Positions 24,030 through 30,783 of a stretch of DNA of 39,184 bases are shown piece after piece (position 1 is the first letter of the stretch; each line of letters begins with the position of its first letter). Source of the stretch: an uncultured Anaerofilum sp. (GTDB lineage Bacteria > Bacillota > Clostridia > Oscillospirales > Ruminococcaceae). The stretch lies in contig CALWZC010000021.1 of the NCBI GenBank assembly GCA_944385935.1, forward strand, positions 1 through 39,184, in the 5' to 3' direction. The position numbers and the translations under genes were made by a program. The notes under the pieces were generated by a model that had not been told where the DNA came from, did not search any database, and saw only the letters and a program-made list of their open reading frames with translations.

Positions 24030-24773
24030 TTATTTCAAAGAAGAAAGGATCAATTCGCCATCCGTTGGAATGTGCTTTGTAAACAGTTCGGAAAACTCAT
24101 TTTCCAGTGTTGCATACATCTTCCCAAGTTCCTTCATAGTGTCCGGCAAGGTAAGATAGAAGTAAGGCACATCCGGGGTGATAATAACCGGGGTTGCGCC
24201 CCCATACATAGAAACCGAAAACTTGAATCCGGGAATATTTTCAATATCTTCAACTTCTTTCAGCTTGTTCAGATATTCGATTGCAGAAGTGTTGACACCC
24301 ATATATTCAAACAGGGTTTTATATATGGCTTCATCATATCCAATTCCTTCCACTATCGCATTATTACCCTTTGCCGTAATAACATCGTTAATCAGCTTCA
24401 TATTCGTGTAAGAATGTTTCAGCGGTTCCATAATACTTTTCAGAATATCAGGCGTAAGCTTGAAGCCCACCATATCAATAACCTTCAAAGCATTTGCAAC
24501 ATCTTCTGTATGGGCTTTACCGTCATTAGGAAGCGCAACTTTATATTCATTGCAAAACTTCCTTGCGTTTTCTTTGAAGTGCTTTGTAAGGTTATCCGCC
24601 TTTTCCTGCAAACCAACTTTAAGATTTTTTATGTTATCGATTCTTCCTTCCGGACTGTAACGCCAATCAAGCATCATTTCACACCCGGTTTCCTGCGCTT
24701 CTTTGACTTCATCTTCAAAATTCTTAATAATAGATTCCGCCCTTGCAACGTAGCTTTCATAAGTTCTTTCCAT
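24030..24773 (-). CDS. Hypothetical phage-type protein, 247 residues
   Basis: Not recognised. The N-terminal ~110 residues are helical and charged (YVARAESIIKNFEDEVKEAQ), the middle contains LKVIDMVGFKLTPDILKSIM, and the C-terminal third is beta-rich with FKFSVSMYGGATPVIITPDV. There are no membrane segments or signal peptide. It is preceded by GGGAGA and sits between the cold-shock gene and the sigma operon. It could be a structural or scaffold-like protein, but nothing in the sequence shows this. Confidence 0.7.
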   Translation of the reverse strand: MERTYESYVARAESIIKNFEDEVKEAQETGCEMMLDWRYSPEGRIDNIKNLKVGLQEKADNLTKHFKENARKFCNEYKVALPNDGKAHTEDVANALKVIDMVGFKLTPDILKSIMEPLKHSYTNMKLINDVITAKGNNAIVEGIGYDEAIYKTLFEYMGVNTSAIEYLNKLKEVEDIENIPGFKFSVSMYGGATPVIITPDVPYFYLTLPDTMKELGKMYATLENEFSELFTKHIPTDGELILSSLK

Positions 24774-24796
24774 TTTTTAATTCTCCCTTCAATTTC

Positions 24797-25003
24797 TTAC
24801 TGTTCTACCAAAACAACGTGGCGGGCTTCTTTGCCCTTTGGTGCGTCATATATTTCCCCATATTTGACTTTTTGACCGCTCACCGGATAAACACCGGCGA
24901 AACTCTCAATAGCCGATATATGAAGGAAATAATCATTGCCATCTTCCCCGGTGATAAATCCATATCCCCGCTTTGTGTTGAAAAATTTGATTGTACCCTT
25001 CAT
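24797..25003 (-). CDS. Cold-shock-domain RNA chaperone (CspA family)
   Basis: A 68-residue single OB-fold protein. RNP1 is RGYGFITGE and RNP2 is DYFLHISAI; the typical start MKGTIKFFN is present. Residues usually giving VFVH in RNP2 are YFLH, so it is diverged from host Csp proteins. The ATG at 25003 is 9 nt from AAGGG; the ATG at 25009 overlaps the previous stop as ATGA and is the alternative. A Csp gene in a mobile element may help translation or antitermination of element transcripts; that is inference. Confidence 0.88.
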   Translation of the reverse strand: MKGTIKFFNTKRGYGFITGEDGNDYFLHISAIESFAGVYPVSGQKVKYGEIYDAPKGKEARHVVLVEQ

Positions 25004-25005
25004 TT

Positions 25006-25539
25006 TCATCTACCCTTTCCTCTGAACCATTTTTGATCTTTATACCGCTCAACAAGCTGTTCAATGCTCATTGAATTGTAATTCTGAATCAAATCCTGCA
25101 ACGCTGGATCATCAAATCCCGGAAGCTGCATATTGGGATTTTTAATACTTTCCGTCAATATTCGCTGAACCAATGAAATATATAGCGATAACCATTTTTC
25201 AAGATTCATCGTTAATGAAGCAAATTTACACCGTTGTTCTGAATTGCAAAAATACAGCAATGGATCACACGGAAGATATAAACCATCCCCCCACACCATT
25301 AAATCATCAATAATAATGACCGTATCTTTAGTAACGCCGGGAACACCTATCAAATAGTTTTCCGCTTCAAATATCGTTTCAAAGAATAACCGTTCTTTTT
25401 TAATGTTCGCTGTCCAAATTCTCCCATCATCTTCAACGCTGAACACAATAACGCCGATATGCTCTTTATTCTGCTGCATTGCTTCCAGCTTCTTCAAACG
25501 GGTTGCAATCGCCATCTGTCCAACTCTGCGTTTAATCAC
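25006..25539 (-). CDS. Hypothetical protein, 177 residues
   Basis: Not recognised. It has an N-terminal basic helix (IATRLKKLEAMQQ), a beta-rich core (HIGVIVFSVEDDGRIWTANI, DTVIIIDDLMVWGDG) and a helical C-terminus ending RYKDQKWFRGKGR. GTG at 25539 is preceded by AGAAGG and overlaps the end of the TerS-like gene by 8 nt; the stop overlaps the cold-shock gene. Its position behind the TerS-like gene suggests a DNA-handling role, but no motif shows one. Confidence 0.7.
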   Translation of the reverse strand: MIKRRVGQMAIATRLKKLEAMQQNKEHIGVIVFSVEDDGRIWTANIKKERLFFETIFEAENYLIGVPGVTKDTVIIIDDLMVWGDGLYLPCDPLLYFCNSEQRCKFASLTMNLEKWLSLYISLVQRILTESIKNPNMQLPGFDDPALQDLIQNYNSMSIEQLVERYKDQKWFRGKGR

Positions 25540-25894
25540 CTGTCAACCTTCTTTCCATCTCATCCAACCTCCGAATAATGTTTTCATTCTCATATAGGCT
25601 GATTCCAAGTTCCAGAATAGCCCTTGCAGCCGAAACCCTTGAAGAATCCGTTGCGTTCTTATCCTTTGCCACTTCTCGTAACACTTCCAGCGATTCCAAG
25701 CAATATCCTTGCGCTTTCTGCATAGTTTCTTGAAAAATGCTATCTTTAACCTTTTGTAATATTTCCTGAAAGGCTTTATCTTTTTTCAGGCGGTAAATGG
25801 TTGTAATAGATACGCCGGATTTTTCAGCGGCTTCTTTGCTGGTTGGATAGGTTAGAAGATTTAAGGCGATAAGTTCTTTATTGCTTCTTGTCAT
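25532..25894 (-). CDS. Terminase-small-subunit-like helix-turn-helix protein
   Basis: A 120-residue protein with an N-terminal helix-turn-helix (SKEAAEKSGVSITTIYRLKK, about 19-38) followed by long amphipathic helices (QETMQKAQGYCLESLEVLRE, SSRVSAARAILELGISLYE) and a charged C-terminus. This layout (phBC6A51-type HTH plus oligomerisation helices) is typical of phage terminase small subunits that recognise the packaging site. A general regulator is the alternative. There is no large terminase in the element. The ATG at 25894 follows GGAAAGGCGGTG. It is the first gene of the operon behind the promoter region at 25931-25973. Confidence 0.65.
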   Translation of the reverse strand: MTRSNKELIALNLLTYPTSKEAAEKSGVSITTIYRLKKDKAFQEILQKVKDSIFQETMQKAQGYCLESLEVLREVAKDKNATDSSRVSAARAILELGISLYENENIIRRLDEMERRLTGD

Positions 25895-25930
25895 ATTACA
25901 CCGCCTTTCCTATTCCAGCATCTTAATTCT

Positions 25931-25973
25931 ACTATATATTGTGCATTTGTAAAGTTATATAACAATATATTGT
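25931..25973 (-). promoter_or_regulatory. Candidate activated promoter with two operator-like repeats
   Basis: ACAATATATTGT (25962-25973) is a perfect palindrome, and ACTATATATTGT (25931-25942) is an 11/12 copy 31 bp away. On the minus strand TATAGT (25936-25931) can serve as -10 box for the TerS-like operon, without a good -35. If transcription starts near 25924, the palindrome is centred about 43 bp upstream, where Mor-type activators bind. The regulator is inferred. Confidence 0.45.
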
Positions 25974-25992
25974 ACTTTTCCCTTAAAATGAT

Positions 25993-26016
25993 AAAGCCGG
26001 GATCACTCCCGGCTTT
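25993..26016 (-). terminator. Terminator at the end of the Mor-like gene
   Basis: AAAGCCGGGA and TCCCGGCTTT form a 10-bp stem with a 4-nt loop overlapping the stop codon region. The minus-strand tail is TATCATTTTAAGG, so strength is moderate. It separates the early from the TerS-like operon. Confidence 0.75.
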
Positions 26017-26254
26017 TGAGAATCTTATATATTTGCGACTGCGACAGTTCATATTTCTTTGAAACTTCCAAAATGCTTTTGCCTTTCCAAACATCCTGAC
26101 GAATCGACCAATTCCGGTCCTTAATGCTTGTGAAGCCATTTCCAAAAACCGGAATATGTATATCTTCCCCCGGCATTTGATAACACACTTCCCGGAACAA
26201 TTCATCACCGATAATCGCCCGTAAAGCGTTCAAAGCTATTTCATTTTTGTTCAA
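26003..26254 (-). CDS. Mor-like transcription activator
   Basis: An 83-residue protein resembling the C-terminal part of Mor/C activators of Mu-like phages: a strand-forming segment EDIHIPVFGNGF, then IRQDVWKGKSILEVSKKYEL and SQSQIYKILKSRE, which form the helix-turn-helix. Mor proteins bind as dimers just upstream of weak promoters and switch on middle genes. The gene is the last of the early operon and lies directly upstream of the TerS-like operon, as mor lies before the operon it controls in Mu. TTG at 26254 is taken as the start after GGCGGGTGA. It is shorter than Mu Mor, so dimerisation may differ. Confidence 0.7.
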   Translation of the reverse strand: MNKNEIALNALRAIIGDELFREVCYQMPGEDIHIPVFGNGFTSIKDRNWSIRQDVWKGKSILEVSKKYELSQSQIYKILKSRE

Positions 26255-26335
26255 TATATCACCCGCCTTTCACTTTTGAAATTAACTTTTCAAATTTCGA
26301 CACCTTTAGATTGTGGAAACTATAATCCTATAACC

Positions 26336-26406
26336 CCGCATAAAATCAAGGTTTTCTTTCCGTGGAAGGGCGAAATATAGGTGGATTGCCACCCATACGC
26401 CACCCA
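26336..26406 (-). repeat. Internal inverted copy of the right-end repeat
   Basis: In the gene-free interval 26255-26521 the minus strand carries GGGTGGCGTATGGGTGGCAA (26406-26387) and then CCTTGATTTTATGCGG (26351-26336). The same two blocks in the same order stand at the right end (32143-32212, plus strand). No credible gene is seen in the interval; a 60-codon frame there lacks a ribosome site. Confidence 0.65.
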
Positions 26407-26521
26407 AACCAGAAAATAACCCCTTTTTAGGGTGTCCGAAATGACCGGATACCCATCTTTTAGGGACTGCTTAATCTGCGGATATTTCAAAAAACATTTC
26501 AAAACGGTTCAGTATCTGCCA

Positions 26522-26707
26522 TCACACCCGGTTCTGAAACATCCGGTTTGTATCGTTCAGATAATCGCAAGCTGCTTCCAGCATGGGAAGAATACAGATT
26601 TCCTCACCCGGATCAGCGTCCTTTTCCAAGGCAAAAATCAGGCTTTGCAGAATTGCCCTTGCTTTCATGTTGTTTTCATCAATCTTTGTGATCTGCTGTT
26701 CGTTCAT
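26522..26707 (-). CDS. Small hypothetical protein, 61 residues
   Basis: An acidic, helical small protein (KARAILQSLIFALEKDADPG, ILPMLEAACDYLNDTN) of a type often found in phage early regions. The ATG at 26707 follows AGGGGG. It is 12 bp downstream of the Cys-motif gene in the same operon. No family is recognised. Confidence 0.65.
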   Translation of the reverse strand: MNEQQITKIDENNMKARAILQSLIFALEKDADPGEEICILPMLEAACDYLNDTNRMFQNRV

Positions 26708-26719
26708 AGTTAAGCCCCC

Positions 26720-26929
26720 TTAATCCTGATACATAGCCGTTTCAGCGGCTTTTCTCTCTGCTTCATCCATCCGTTCAAGGATTTCAACCGTATTATGATA
26801 AATCTGTTCAATCATGCACCCATCATCAACATCAATGAAAAACCTGCAATCTAAGCGGCACTTACCGCCTGTAATCGGGCAATATCCGCCCTCAACTTCT
26901 GTTTTCTCTGTAAAAATTACATCATTCAT
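26720..26929 (-). CDS. Small cysteine-motif protein
   Basis: A 69-residue protein with four cysteines in CPITGGKCRLDC and, nine residues on, C (GCMI), probably a zinc site or disulfide cluster, followed by a C-terminal helix (YHNTVEILERMDEAERKAAE). The ATG at 26929 is preferred to the one at 26935 because AAAGGA lies about 8 nt upstream. It is located between the iteron-like region and the Mor-like gene. Function is unknown. Confidence 0.65.
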   Translation of the reverse strand: MNDVIFTEKTEVEGGYCPITGGKCRLDCRFFIDVDDGCMIEQIYHNTVEILERMDEAERKAAETAMYQD

Positions 26930-26950
26930 AATCATTTTCCTTTCTTAAAA

Positions 26951-27160
26951 TAGGGGTAGGTAGGGTAGGGGAATTAGGCTTTTGTATAAAGGCTCACACT
27001 TTCAGAATAAATATTGTAACTTTTTTTTTTTACGAAAATGTATTCTATATACCTACCCCAACCTACCCCTGATATTGATTTCCCCTTATTTTATGCGGGT
27101 TTGTGTAGGGGTAAGTAAGCCGATTTTCACTTGCCCCTGCACCTACCCCACTTACCCCTA
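26951..27160. repeat. Iteron-like region, candidate replication origin of the element
   Basis: CCTACCCC occurs at 27052, 27062 and 27142 with TTACCCC at 27152, and opposite-strand copies at 26953 (GGGGTAGG), 26966 and 27106. AGGGGTAGG-rich 26952-26970 is nearly complementary to 27052-27070, and TAGGGGTAAGT (27105-27115) is perfectly complementary to ACTTACCCCTA (27150-27160). A run of about 12 T (from 27021) lies between. It is non-coding and directly follows the primase-helicase gene, which is typical of an origin; this role is inferred. Confidence 0.55.
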
Positions 27161-29074
27161 ATCCTTGTTTCGGAAACGGTCAGTTCCCAGCATCGCCGGG
27201 GGAATGAACCACTTTGAAATTCCGTTCCGTTTGCTGCGCCGGATCGCCGGGTAATCTTCCGCAATTTTAGCTAAAGCCTTGCCTATCGTCACGGCATCAT
27301 ACCGCACAATATCAGCAAATTCAGGAAGGTTTTTCAACGCTGACGGCTGCACCCATTCCCATTCACTTTCAGGGGCTTCAAAATCCAACCGCAAGCGCAA
27401 TTCATCTTCTGCCGGAAGAAGTTCTGTCACAGATTTATTCTTTTCTTCCAACTCTGAAATCTCTGCCTTTGACAAGCGGAAGCATTGCGGATTTTTCAGG
27501 TTTTCCAAATAGCATTGCGCCCAAAACTGACTTAGATTTTCAGGAATCACAAAACTATCTAAGTCAATCCTGCCCGGAATATGTACCACCCACCAACGCC
27601 GGGAACCCGTTTCATCATTTAGGAATTCACCTTTGTTCGTTGTCCCACAAATGGAAGTGGTTCTTGCCCGTGTTACAGGCTCTCTTGCGTATGGCTTGCG
27701 GATTTTATCCTTTTCGGCGGTCATAAAGGATTTCAGATCTGATCGCCGCTCTGTAAATGTCCGGTCAATCTCCCCGATCTCCGTGATCCATGCAGATAAT
27801 GTTTCAATCAGAGTATCTTTGTTTTTGGTTGACATTGGCTTATCAAGGCTTGTGAACCACAAGGGATTTACTGACATTCTCCGAAAGAATCGGGTTTTCC
27901 CGATCCCTTCCGCCCCTTGAAAAATCAACACGCCTTCCGGCTGGATTGGATTTTCCAAAGAATTAAATGGTAGGGCTGCCGATTGATAAAACCATTTTCG
28001 GATTAAGCTTTGTTCAAAGTTACCTTGAACGCCTAAAATCTCAAACAAAGCCGGGAAGCGGTCTTTACCATCCCACACAACGCCCCGCAGATAATTCTTC
28101 ACCGGATTATAAGAATTTTTGTCAGCTTCCAAAGAAATCAGATCAACCGTTTGCTGCTTGCTAATATTCTTTAACCCTGTGTATTTGCGGAAAGCATATT
28201 GTAAGGCTGTCGGCATTTGATTTTGAACATCCCTGATCCCATGAAATTCCGGTTCATCCGGTACGTTCTCAAATTCAACTTCATTCAACAGTTCGTTGTA
28301 CTGAATGAACATACCGTTATCCGTCAAAAATCTTTTGAAGGTTTCAGGGCTTATTTCCTTCTTTTGTGCTGCCTTCTCCATGTCCCGGCATTTTTTTAAT
28401 GTGCTGTCATTAAGGACTTCCGCTTCCAGTGTCTTTTGTGGGATAGGATTTTCAAAAACAAAGCTGTTCATCAGCCGTACAATCTGAAAAGCCTGATCCG
28501 CCGTATAACCCTTATACACTAAATGGAACACATAACCGCCCAAAGGGTTTGTTCTGTCCCCTTCCTTAAAATCCAACTGAAATGGTTTATTCTTGCCCTT
28601 TTGCAGTGGGTATAAAAAAGGCGGCAATTCATCCACATCTTCATTGGTTATTGAACCTTTGAAAAATTTGCGTTCCACACCGTTAATTTTCAGCGGTATA
28701 TGATCGTCAGAAGCGGGAAATTTCCATTCGCACTTGATACCCAAAGGACAATACCACGGGGGCTTTGTCTTTTTCTCCATCCCGTCAGGGACACGAAAAT
28801 ATAATTGCTTCCCGTGTTCTGTCAATATACCGTTATAGCGAATACCCAACGAATCCAATATTGCAACTATGGCATCGCTGCGGGGTTTCCCGTGGATAGG
28901 TTCTTCTATTTGTCCGGTTTTGTGGCTAAAATCGTCAATATCCAATTTCAGGAAGTCCGGGCTGTATGAAGCCCCGTAACTGTTCCAATTCTTACGGGGG
29001 CGATCCTGATATTGCCGCTTCTCTTTTTCTGCTGCCGGGTGTTTCCCATAGAATTCTATATATTTAGGCTTCAT
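27158..29074 (-). CDS. Primase-helicase (prim-pol-like N-terminus, VirE-family P-loop C-terminus)
   Basis: A 638-residue replication protein. Residues ~40-200 look like an archaeo-eukaryotic-type prim-pol domain: LKLDIDDF (43-49) supplies acidic metal ligands and LTEHGKQLYFRVP (84-96) matches its later strand. Residues ~290-560 form the VirE/D5-like helicase: GVLIFQGAEGIGKTRFF with Walker A at 387-394, the Walker B-like ITEIGEID (430-437), then TTNKGEFLNDETGSRRWW (sensor and arginine region). Such proteins start and drive replication of phages, satellites and plasmids after excision. The ATG at 29074 follows AAAGGGGG. The iteron-like region lies immediately downstream. Confidence 0.85.
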   Translation of the reverse strand: MKPKYIEFYGKHPAAEKEKRQYQDRPRKNWNSYGASYSPDFLKLDIDDFSHKTGQIEEPIHGKPRSDAIVAILDSLGIRYNGILTEHGKQLYFRVPDGMEKKTKPPWYCPLGIKCEWKFPASDDHIPLKINGVERKFFKGSITNEDVDELPPFLYPLQKGKNKPFQLDFKEGDRTNPLGGYVFHLVYKGYTADQAFQIVRLMNSFVFENPIPQKTLEAEVLNDSTLKKCRDMEKAAQKKEISPETFKRFLTDNGMFIQYNELLNEVEFENVPDEPEFHGIRDVQNQMPTALQYAFRKYTGLKNISKQQTVDLISLEADKNSYNPVKNYLRGVVWDGKDRFPALFEILGVQGNFEQSLIRKWFYQSAALPFNSLENPIQPEGVLIFQGAEGIGKTRFFRRMSVNPLWFTSLDKPMSTKNKDTLIETLSAWITEIGEIDRTFTERRSDLKSFMTAEKDKIRKPYAREPVTRARTTSICGTTNKGEFLNDETGSRRWWVVHIPGRIDLDSFVIPENLSQFWAQCYLENLKNPQCFRLSKAEISELEEKNKSVTELLPAEDELRLRLDFEAPESEWEWVQPSALKNLPEFADIVRYDAVTIGKALAKIAEDYPAIRRSKRNGISKWFIPPAMLGTDRFRNKD

Positions 29075-29134
29075 TGGCTAACCGCACCCCCTTTCCTGAA
29101 AAATTTTATCTTTAACACTTCATCCTGATATGAT

Positions 29135-29314
29135 TTACTTCCGCAAATACCGTTCATAAATTTCCATCACGGAATCGGAAACGCCGCTTTTGTAAACCTT
29201 GCGAATGTCAACTACAACTTCATCTTTTAGAAGTTTCAGCTTTTCGATCAGGTCATTTCTGTTACAAGCAATGTTGCAGCACCGCTTGCCAGCGTATTCA
29301 ATACGATACTTCAT
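29135..29314 (-). CDS. Small hypothetical protein, 59 residues
   Basis: An ATG at 29314 with AAAGGACGG upstream opens a 59-codon frame ending in TAA at 29135. The product begins MKYRIEYAGKRCCNIACN, with three cysteines in RCCNIACNRN, followed by helical NDLIEKLKLLKDE and YERYLRK. It fills the gap between the XRE gene and the primase gene in the same orientation. No family is recognised. Confidence 0.6.
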   Translation of the reverse strand: MKYRIEYAGKRCCNIACNRNDLIEKLKLLKDEVVVDIRKVYKSGVSDSVMEIYERYLRK

Positions 29315-29359
29315 GATCTATCCGTCCTTTCTTCAAAATTTGGTTTGCTTTCGGAATCC

Positions 29360-29560
29360 CTATTCAGTTTCAATGATTTCAGTTACAGGCACATTCAGCG
29401 CCTTTGCAATCTTTCCGATTGTCTGCGGTCTTGCAACCTGAACCCCTTTTGTAATACGGGTAATCGTCACCTGCGACACGCCACATTTTTTAGAAAGTTC
29501 TTTGGAAGAAAACGCTTGATTTGCCATTGCGATCTGCAATTTTTGAAGATTAACCTTCAA
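29360..29560 (-). CDS. XRE-family helix-turn-helix regulator (Cro-like)
   Basis: About 66 residues, consisting almost only of an XRE helix-turn-helix: MANQAFSSKELSKKCGVSQV, then TITRITKGVQVARPQTIGKI and AKALNVPVTEII. TTG at 29560 is taken with AGAAGG 8 nt upstream; a GTG three codons earlier is too near the ribosome site. It is the second gene of the early operon opposite the repressor, the place of Cro or an excisionase-type activator. Confidence 0.75.
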   Translation of the reverse strand: MKVNLQKLQIAMANQAFSSKELSKKCGVSQVTITRITKGVQVARPQTIGKIAKALNVPVTEIIETE

Positions 29561-29657
29561 TCTGTTCACCTTCTTTCTTTTTATGATCCGCTTATCACTT
29601 CATCCTGATTTTCGGTCATTCGTCCCCGTTGGTGTTGCAGCACTGACGGGAAAAGTT

Positions 29658-29996
29658 TTATCTAAGAAGAATTACCGGATTGCCTGAATTTCTTTTTTGG
29701 ATCATCTGATTGCATACAGCAACCAATTCTGCATACTGCCTATAATTGATAAATTGAATTTTTAATCCCAAGTTCAGGCTTTTCAAAAATTCGTTGAACT
29801 CAAATATTTGAAATCCATTTTCCAGCGGAAAAATGTAATCATTTCCGCCTGCTCTGACACAAGCGGCGGGATTTCCTTGATTGCTATAAATTCCAAGAGT
29901 AGATACCGCTTTTGCCTTTGGGAAATCTTCAGAACAGATAACCCTGATTGTTTTACTCTGTCGAACAGCCGCTTCAAATCTAATCACTTTACACAT
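29658..29996 (-). CDS. Hypothetical protein, first gene of the early operon
   Basis: A 112-residue, mostly beta-rich protein (MCKVIRFEAAVRQSKTIRVI, KAVSTLGIYSNQGN, GNDYIFPLENGFQIFEF) with a basic C-terminus. The ATG at 29996 has GGAAGGAAG upstream; a longer start at 30029 would run into operator sequence. It is the first product made from the strong early promoter. First genes in this position often counteract repressors or host defences, but no motif shows that here. Not recognised. Confidence 0.65.
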   Translation of the reverse strand: MCKVIRFEAAVRQSKTIRVICSEDFPKAKAVSTLGIYSNQGNPAACVRAGGNDYIFPLENGFQIFEFNEFLKSLNLGLKIQFINYRQYAELVAVCNQMIQKRNSGNPVILLR

Positions 29997-30027
29997 CGTC
30001 TTTTCTTCCTTCCTTTCTTTTATAGGC

Positions 30028-30114
30028 ATTTTAATTGTCGCTTTATTTGCATTATAGTCATTTTAATTATCGTTGTCAATAGCTTTATTAAAAAAGCTTG
30101 ATTTTAATTGTCGT
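30028..30114. promoter_or_regulatory. Lysogeny-switch operators (three 14-bp direct repeats)
   Basis: ATTTTAATTGTCGC (30028-30041), ATTTTAATTATCGT (30060-30073) and ATTTTAATTGTCGT (30101-30114) are directly repeated between divergent promoters. Copy 1 lies around the early start point, copy 2 fills the early promoter spacer and copy 3 overlaps the repressor -35 box. Binding by the repressor at 30170-30613 is inferred. Confidence 0.7.
30051..30079 (-). promoter_or_regulatory. Early promoter of the element
   Basis: Minus-strand TTGACA (30079-30074), a 17-bp spacer and TATAAT (30056-30051) form a perfect consensus promoter reading into the early operon. The spacer contains operator copy 2, so a bound repressor would block it. 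Confidence 0.88.
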
Positions 30115-30126
30115 TTGTGTTATTCT
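30098..30126 (+). promoter_or_regulatory. Repressor promoter
   Basis: TTGATT (30098-30103), a 17-bp spacer and TATTCT (30121-30126) read into the repressor gene. Operator copy 3 overlaps the -35 box, allowing self-regulation. Confidence 0.65.
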
Positions 30127-30169
30127 AACCGTGATGTAGATTGTCAATCCACAATAAGGGGGTGATAAT

Positions 30170-30613
30170 TTGAATGACGTTGATATTGGGAAGCGAATCA
30201 AGCAATATAGAAAAGGGAAAATGACCCAAAAGGAACTTGCTTCCAAAATTCAAAGAACTGAAAGTTCTATTAGGAAGTATGAAAAGGGACTTATTACCAT
30301 CCCCTTAAACATACTTGAAGAAATCGCTTCTGCTTTAGGGGTGACAGCCTTTGATCTAATGGGTATAGAATATTTTGACTTGAAAAACCCTGACGCTGGG
30401 CGACAATATGCGGAATATGAAGGTTTTCAAAATTATCTGCAATCAATAGGCTTTTCGGTTAAGGAAATACAAGAAAGCGAAGATTCCTGCTCCTATGCTA
30501 TTTCCGGAAATGGGCTTGATCTCACTTTGTCCAATGAAGAATATTCACAGCTTCAAGCTTCATCTGGTGATCTGATTTTTTCCTATCTTTGGAAAAAGCA
30601 AAACAAAAAATAA
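30170..30613 (+). CDS. XRE-family repressor
   Basis: A 147-residue protein. Residues ~5-65 form an XRE helix-turn-helix (IGKRIKQYRKGKMTQKELAS, IQRTESSIRKYEKG, LEEIASALGVTAFDLMGI). The C-terminal ~80 residues are not a LexA-type peptidase domain and have no Ser/Lys dyad that I can see, so induction is probably not by RecA-driven self-cleavage. The TTG at 30170 follows AAGGGGGTG. It is divergent from the early operon across the operator region and lies upstream of the integrase. Confidence 0.8.
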   Translation: MNDVDIGKRIKQYRKGKMTQKELASKIQRTESSIRKYEKGLITIPLNILEEIASALGVTAFDLMGIEYFDLKNPDAGRQYAEYEGFQNYLQSIGFSVKEIQESEDSCSYAISGNGLDLTLSNEEYSQLQASSGDLIFSYLWKKQNKK

Positions 30614-30783
30614 GCCGCTTCCCGCTGCAACGGAAAACGGCAAATAAAAAGAATCCCCGGCTGCTGCAACAGTCAGGGATTCCGAAAGCAACCAATTCAA
30701 GAAACCTGCAAAGAATCATGAAGTGGTCATTCAAATTATACCATTCCATGATTCAGAAATCAACGAAGAAAGGAATGGTAAAA

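Noticed and set aside
23949-24875. Plus-strand open frame of 308 codons in the element
   Set aside because: It is opposite three well-placed minus-strand genes with ribosome sites and coupling, and has low-complexity His/Phe/Arg-rich composition.
26320-26502. Minus-strand frame of 60 codons
   Set aside because: It starts at a TTG with no ribosome site and crosses the GGTGGC repeat; better seen as non-coding.
30650-30681. Hairpin GAATCCC/GGGATTC as a terminator between repressor and integrase
   Set aside because: No T-run follows it; it may only affect translation or processing of the integrase message.
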